NCBI GenBank assembly: GCA_964481485.1
Contig: CAYZVM010000115.1
Location: 1 to 18,357 of the forward strand
Source: M3007 sp964481485
Lineage (GTDB): Bacteria; Bacteroidota; Bacteroidia; Chitinophagales; Saprospiraceae
Reading direction: 5' to 3'
DNA length: 18,357 bases
The position numbers and the translations under genes are program-made. Of the stretch, positions 14,938-18,357 are shown piece by piece (the stretch's first letter is position 1; every line of letters starts with the position of its first letter). The notes under the pieces are model-generated. The model was not told where the DNA came from. It ran no database searches and saw nothing but the letters and a program-made list of their open reading frames with translations.

Positions 14938-15225
14938 ATGTTTCAAGAACTTAAAAATTTCCTCCTCCGCGGCGATGTTATCACGCTCGCAGTAGCGTTC
15001 ATTATTGGTGGCGCTTTCAACAAAATCGTCGAGTCGCTCGTGGGTGATGTCATCATGCCCATCATCGGGACAATCGTCGGCACACCCGACTTTTCCACCA
15101 TTAAGATTGGCGAAAGCATCATGCTCGGCAATTTCCTCAATGCCGTCATCAATTTTCTTATCGTCGGCACGGTGCTATTTTTCCTAATTAGAGCGGCTGA
15201 CAAAAAAACTGAAGAAGTGAAATAA
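14938..15225 (+). CDS. mscL: Large-conductance mechanosensitive channel MscL, short form
   Basis: The product opens in the inner membrane under hypo-osmotic stress. The N-terminal amphipathic helix and TM1 are typical (ELKNFLLRGDVITLAVAFIIGGAFNKIVESLVGDVIMPIIG), with a short periplasmic loop and TM2 (FLNAVINFLIVGTVLFFLIRA). At 95 residues it is much shorter than the usual 130 or so: it ends in DKKTEEVK, without the C-terminal helical bundle. The stop is followed by a good terminator, so this looks like a natural short form, not a sequencing error. Confidence 0.92.
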   Translation: MFQELKNFLLRGDVITLAVAFIIGGAFNKIVESLVGDVIMPIIGTIVGTPDFSTIKIGESIMLGNFLNAVINFLIVGTVLFFLIRAADKKTEEVK

Positions 15226-15251
15226 GGATAGTTTTGAAATCAAGAAATGGG

Positions 15252-15281
15252 AGCGGCCGCTGTTCAGCGGGCGCTTTTTTT
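15252..15281 (+). terminator. Rho-independent terminator after mscL
   Basis: AGCGGCCGCT (15252-15261), loop GTTC and AGCGGGCGCT (15266-15275) form a 10-bp stem with one mismatch, followed by seven Ts. Confidence 0.8.
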
Positions 15282-15485
15282 ATGCCTTGTGGAGAACACA
15301 GATGCTGGAATGCTCTCGAAGGCAAGGTTTTTAAAATTTAATTTTGGGAAAACACAAAAACCTTTGTGGCAAAAATAGATTTTGGGCACCTGAACGACCC
15401 ATTCGGTTTTGCCCAAATTTTAATTTTACAAAAGCTTAACAAAACAACCTCTCGCCAACGATAATTTGGTAGGATGTTTTTTTAT
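15282..15485. other. AT-rich non-coding spacer with imperfect long-range inverted repeat
   Basis: No gene is seen. AAAATTTAATTTTGGG (15333-15348) is the inverse of 15412-15427 in 14 of 16 positions, with GGGCA...TTGCCC nested near the right arm. A promoter for the next gene lies at its right end. Confidence 0.45.
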
Positions 15486-15493
15486 TACCTTTG
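15465..15493 (+). promoter_or_regulatory. Bacteroidota-type promoter
   Basis: TTTG at 15465-15468 and TACCTTTG at 15486-15493, 17 bases apart, fit the -33/-7 consensus. The ATG of the SnoaL-HhH gene is 34 bases further on. Confidence 0.65.
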
Positions 15494-15527
15494 CACCGTC
15501 AATTGTTCACCAAAACAGTTATTGAAA

Positions 15528-16250
15528 ATGACTTTGCAACAACTCGTTGATGCGCTGGATGCGCAGGTCGTGAAAGGTGACATCATCGCCGCTTTCGACA
15601 AATTCGCCGCAGACAACTGTGCCACCCTGAGCACCACGGCTGATAAAACCCATTCCAAAGCCCAAAAACTGGATGCTCTCCAGTGGTTCTTCAACAATGT
15701 GGCTACCACCAACCGTATTGAGCGCCTCGCTGCCAAAGTCGGCAAAGACGTGACCGACTCGCAATTTGTGTTTGACTTCACCGACAAACTTGGCAACCGC
15801 CTCGTTTTCAATGAAGTCATCCGCCGCACCTGGAAAGGCGACAAAGTGGTGGAAGAACAGTACCTGATGAACCAAACCATCGAAAACGAACAGCCCGCAG
15901 CAGCCGCAGCCCCCGCGAAAAAACTGGCAGCCAAAAAAGCAGCCGCGCCTGCTGCCGAGAAAAAAACCGCTCCCAAAGCAGCTAAAACCACTGTCAAAGC
16001 CGACGACCTCGTCCTCATCGAAGGCGTTGGCCCGAAAATCGCCGAACTGCTGAACGCCGCTGGCATCACCACGTTCGCAAAATTGGCTGACACCAAACCG
16101 TCAGAAATAAAGGCCATCCTCGAAGCCGCCGGCAAACGCTACCAAATGCACGACCCCGCTACTTGGCCGAAACAAGCCGCTCTTGCCCGCGACGGCAAAA
16201 CGGCCGAACTCGCCAAATTGCAAGACCAACTCAAAGCCGGTCGGAAGTAA
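15528..16250 (+). CDS. SnoaL/NTF2-like domain fused to a helix-hairpin-helix (DUF4332-type) domain
   Basis: The 240-residue protein has an N-terminal alpha+beta domain (about 1-118) resembling SnoaL-like NTF2-fold proteins (LVDALDAQVVKGDIIAAFDK, ending in a VIRRTWKGDKVVEEQYL strand pair). A low-complexity Ala/Lys/Pro linker (120-157) follows. The C-terminal helix-hairpin-helix region (158-240) reads VLIEGVGPKIAELLNAAGI, then YQMHDPATWPKQAALA. The same HhH module is found as a C-terminal extension of other Bacteroidota proteins such as some L21 ribosomal proteins. The HhH and the basic linker suggest nucleic acid binding; the NTF2-like part could bind a small ligand. No function is established. 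The start is the ATG after the promoter; an earlier frame from 15474 would lie inside the promoter. Confidence 0.75.
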   Translation: MTLQQLVDALDAQVVKGDIIAAFDKFAADNCATLSTTADKTHSKAQKLDALQWFFNNVATTNRIERLAAKVGKDVTDSQFVFDFTDKLGNRLVFNEVIRRTWKGDKVVEEQYLMNQTIENEQPAAAAAPAKKLAAKKAAAPAAEKKTAPKAAKTTVKADDLVLIEGVGPKIAELLNAAGITTFAKLADTKPSEIKAILEAAGKRYQMHDPATWPKQAALARDGKTAELAKLQDQLKAGRK

Positions 16251-16288
16251 TCTCCTCCAGTAGGGACAGAACAAAACAAGCTGAATTC

Positions 16289-16321
16289 AGCCCGGTTGAC
16301 GAAAGTCAGTCGGGCTTTTTT
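16289..16321 (+). terminator. Rho-independent terminator after the SnoaL-HhH gene
   Basis: AGCCCGGTTGAC, a GAAA tetraloop and GTCAGTCGGGCT form a 12-bp stem with two G-T pairs, followed by six Ts. It separates this gene from the TIR operon. Confidence 0.85.
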
Positions 16322-16355
16322 GTTTTCAAAAAATTTATTTTAGCGAGCATTAAAA

Positions 16356-16363
16356 TAACTTTG
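16356..16363 (+). promoter_or_regulatory. Candidate -7 box for the TIR-ATPase operon
   Basis: TAACTTTG matches TAnnTTTG exactly and lies 21 bases upstream of the TIR ATG, just after a strong terminator. This suggests independent transcription of the two-gene unit. Confidence 0.6.
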
Positions 16364-16384
16364 AGCCTCAAATTCAAAACCAAG

Positions 16385-16999
16385 ATGGCCTACAAGTACG
16401 ATGTATTTATCAGCTACCGACGCACCTTTCCTACTTTTGCACGTTGGATTCCCGAAACCTTTTTCGTGCCTTTCGTGGACTATCTTAGCCAAAAACTGCT
16501 GAGACCTGCAAAAGTGTTTTGGGACGAAAACAGCATTTATGACGGCGACCAATGGGAAAGTCGCATTTATGATGCTCTGGCTCATTCCACCGTGTTAGTA
16601 CCTGTCATCATACCCACATATTTTGTCAGTACTTGGTGTTTGCGGGAATATGCCGCGTTCGATCGTCGGCAGCAAGAGTTGAACTTAGCGCCAAATGGCA
16701 TCATTTTCCCCATTTATCTGCAAAACGGTGATTATCCAAGTTACGCAACAAAAAACCAAGGGAGAAAATGGCACGAATATCATCATTCCTATCTCAACCC
16801 TAAAGGTGACGTATATGTTGAATTTCACAAAGAATTGGATATTTTCACTACAAATCTTGGTAAAGCCTTAAAAAATCCGCCACATTGGGATCCTGCTTGG
16901 AAAGACTCAAAAACTTGGTGCGATAAGCCATTTCAAAATCTATCTCAAAAAACCAAAACATTCCTTAAAAAGGCCTCAGCGCCAAGTCTTTCGTCATGA
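16385..16999 (+). CDS. TIR domain protein (putative NAD-consuming effector)
   Basis: The 204-residue protein starts with the TIR strand YDVFISYRR (residues 5-13). It continues with VFWDENSIYDGDQWESRIYDALAHSTVLVPVIIPTYF; Glu58 in DQWESRI sits where catalytic TIR NADases carry their essential Glu. STWCLREYAAF is the next TIR signature. The TIR fold covers about residues 1-140; the C-terminal 60 residues are basic and unassigned. Enzymatic TIRs cleave NAD+ or build cyclic ADP-ribose-type signals, often killing or arresting the cell. The stop overlaps the ATPase start by ATGA, so the two are probably made together. The ATG at 16385 is chosen because the fold starts there; the open frame extends upstream through the terminator. 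Confidence 0.88.
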   Translation: MAYKYDVFISYRRTFPTFARWIPETFFVPFVDYLSQKLLRPAKVFWDENSIYDGDQWESRIYDALAHSTVLVPVIIPTYFVSTWCLREYAAFDRRQQELNLAPNGIIFPIYLQNGDYPSYATKNQGRKWHEYHHSYLNPKGDVYVEFHKELDIFTTNLGKALKNPPHWDPAWKDSKTWCDKPFQNLSQKTKTFLKKASAPSLSS

Positions 17000-18261
17000 A
17001 AATCGTAACTTTTTATTCATACAAGGGGGGAGTAGGGCGCTCCATGTGCTTGGCGAATGTCGGCGTTCAACTAGCTCAATGGGGACATAAAGTGCTTCTT
17101 GTTGACTGGGACATAGAAGCCCCGGGCTTGGAGCGATACTTCGTGTCGGAGAATTTTAAAGACCAAAGCAAAACAGATAAAAAATTTGGAATTGACCTTA
17201 AAATCGTCAAAAAAACGCCAGGACTGATTGATCTGCTCTCGAAACCACGTTCAGCAAAGTGGCAAAAAGCCCTGATTCCTGTTGCCGTGCCGGATGCACC
17301 TGAACCGCTATACCTCATCACGGCGGGTCGACGTGACGAAAGCTACTTTCAGAGAGTGCGCGATTTTAATGTGGACAAATTTTACGCTGAGCATGACGGC
17401 GGCAATTACATCGAAGAATTGCGCGAGGAATGGTCAAAACAATATGATTTTGTGTTGATTGACAGCCGAACCGGGATTACAGAAATTAATGGCATTTGCA
17501 CGATTCAGATGCCCGACTTGGTAGTGTTGCTTTTCACCGCTACAAATCAGGGCTTTGAAGGAACAGTTGACATTGCTCATCGTGCCGACAAGGCGCAACA
17601 GAAATTGCCTTACAACCGCTTCAAACTTTTATTTCTGCCCATACTCACAAGGGTAGAATCGTCAGAGTTCGAGCTGACTCGCGGATGGATAAAACATTTT
17701 GCTGAACGATTGCGCGACATTTACAAATATTGGCTGCCGTCTTACATCAACCGCGAGCAGTTTATGGAATTGACCAAAATCCCCCATTTCCCTTTTTTCA
17801 GTTTTGGCGAAGAACTGGCAGTGGTAAAACAAGGCACGTCCGACCCTTCGGGCATGGGTTATGCCTATGCGAACATTGCTTCACTGATAGCCAATCACAT
17901 GGAAAAGGCAGAGGAGTTTTTTGAAAAAAGAGAAATTTATGTTGGTGGGGTTCCGCAAAAAACAATCAATTTGACAGAGGTAGTTAAAACACATATTGGG
18001 AACCAAGAAATTGCTCAAGCACTTGATATTTTAGAGGATTATTTCAAAACAAATAATTTAAGGAAAGACTTAAATAATGTGATAATTTTAAAAGGTCGTC
18101 ATAAAAGACTCTTAGAAGATTATTACACTTCTAGGATAGCAAGAGATGAATTTTATATTGCGCAAGATAGAGTTATGTTGGAGATTCTAAACACTGTGGA
18201 TACACTAGATAACACATGGCTTAACATGAGTAGGAGTTTAGAAAAAGCATTCAGGCAATAG
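16996..18261 (+). CDS. KGGVGRS-type MinD/ParA-like ATPase with C-terminal EAD11-like domain
   Basis: The 421-residue protein has an N-terminal SIMIBI NTPase domain. The deviant P-loop is YSYKGGVGRSM (Lys10, with Arg15 in place of the usual P-loop Lys), followed by LLVDWDIEAPGLERYF (Asp37, Asp39) and a Walker-B-like strand FVLIDSRTG (Asp156). KGGVGR proteins of this kind recur next to TIR and other effectors in predicted conflict systems. Residues about 325-400 match the EAD11 pattern: a helical pair (EIAQALDILEDYF), then NNVIILKGRHKRLLEDY, a short turn, and a last helix VMLEILNTVDTLD. This resembles the N-terminal domain of the EAD-FGE protein at the left of the window. The DNA for the EAD part is far more AT-rich than the ATPase part. 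Roles as switch or adaptor for TIR are inferred. Confidence 0.85.
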   Translation: MKIVTFYSYKGGVGRSMCLANVGVQLAQWGHKVLLVDWDIEAPGLERYFVSENFKDQSKTDKKFGIDLKIVKKTPGLIDLLSKPRSAKWQKALIPVAVPDAPEPLYLITAGRRDESYFQRVRDFNVDKFYAEHDGGNYIEELREEWSKQYDFVLIDSRTGITEINGICTIQMPDLVVLLFTATNQGFEGTVDIAHRADKAQQKLPYNRFKLLFLPILTRVESSEFELTRGWIKHFAERLRDIYKYWLPSYINREQFMELTKIPHFPFFSFGEELAVVKQGTSDPSGMGYAYANIASLIANHMEKAEEFFEKREIYVGGVPQKTINLTEVVKTHIGNQEIAQALDILEDYFKTNNLRKDLNNVIILKGRHKRLLEDYYTSRIARDEFYIAQDRVMLEILNTVDTLDNTWLNMSRSLEKAFRQ

Positions 18262-18283
18262 TCAAAAATTGAATAAAACTTTT

Positions 18284-18357
18284 ATGTCACATAAACACTG
18301 CGCTTTCCTCCTCATCCTCGACGGCTGGGGCCTCGGCCCAAAACCCGAAGCCGATGC
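18284..18357 (+). CDS. gpmI: 2,3-bisphosphoglycerate-independent phosphoglycerate mutase, N-terminal fragment
   Basis: Only 24 complete codons are in the window: MSHKHCAFLLILDGWGLGPK and a few more. LLILDGWG is the invariant start of GpmI, with the metal-binding Asp of the alkaline-phosphatase-like active site. The glycolytic enzyme interconverts 3- and 2-phosphoglycerate. The gene starts 22 bases after the ATPase stop and is cut by the window edge, not truncated as far as can be seen. Confidence 0.85.
   Translation, partial: MSHKHCAFLLILDGWGLGPKPEAD

Noticed and set aside
16163..16384. 74-residue upstream extension of the TIR protein
   Set aside because: It overlaps the end of the previous gene and a strong terminator and promoter; the TIR fold begins at the ATG at 16385.

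Overview
The window looks like a chromosomal piece of a Bacteroidota bacterium, probably of the Saprospiria type (this finer placement is a guess). The evidence is as follows. One secreted protein has a C-terminus like a type IX secretion sorting domain. Exact or near matches to the Bacteroidota -7 promoter box TAnnTTTG lie just upstream of several starts. Leaders are A-rich with no clear Shine-Dalgarno sites. Stop/start overlaps of the ATGA type occur twice. Most genes are moderately GC-rich, but two protein modules near the window's ends are clearly AT-rich.

Layout. 1-325 is non-coding with a compound palindromic element. 326-2794 (minus) encodes a large membrane-anchored protein: an N-terminal effector-associated domain (EAD11-like), a beta-rich domain, one membrane helix, a helical region and a C-terminal FGE-sulfatase/C-type-lectin-fold domain. 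Then come hemD, a TMTC-like membrane/TPR protein, a SpoIIM-family membrane protein, a DUF4129 protein, and a gamma-carbonic-anhydrase/PaaY-like protein. A convergent gene encodes a secreted repeat protein. tRNA-Thr(CGU) and tRNA-Pro(CGG) follow, then a TatD nuclease, a small secreted protein, galT, hemW, mscL, and a SnoaL/NTF2-like protein fused to a helix-hairpin-helix domain. Last is a two-gene TIR + KGGVGRS-type ATPase operon, and the first codons of gpmI at the right edge.

Most interesting system. The TIR gene overlaps the ATPase gene by four bases (ATGA), and the ATPase ends in a domain with the same sequence pattern as the N-terminal EAD of the FGE protein 14 kb away. EADs are known adaptor modules in bacterial conflict and programmed-death systems, where like domains pair. 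A reasonable inference is a dispersed sensor/effector system: membrane-anchored EAD-FGE protein, EAD-bearing ATPase switch, and TIR NAD-consuming effector. In both EAD proteins the C-terminal module is much more AT-rich than the rest of the gene, suggesting modular exchange. The FGE domain has a C-terminus of the kind targeted by diversity-generating retroelements, but no reverse transcriptase or template repeat is visible here.

Repeats. Several families of small palindromes are scattered between and inside genes. The 15-mer AACTTTCSGAAAGTT occurs five times, as two inverted pairs and one single copy; one pair lies inside the linker of the EAD-FGE gene and one copy forms the end of tatD. Three intergenic spacers carry a peculiar arrangement: degenerate 8- or 10-bp tandem repeats followed by the same unit inverted, with a different unit in each spacer.
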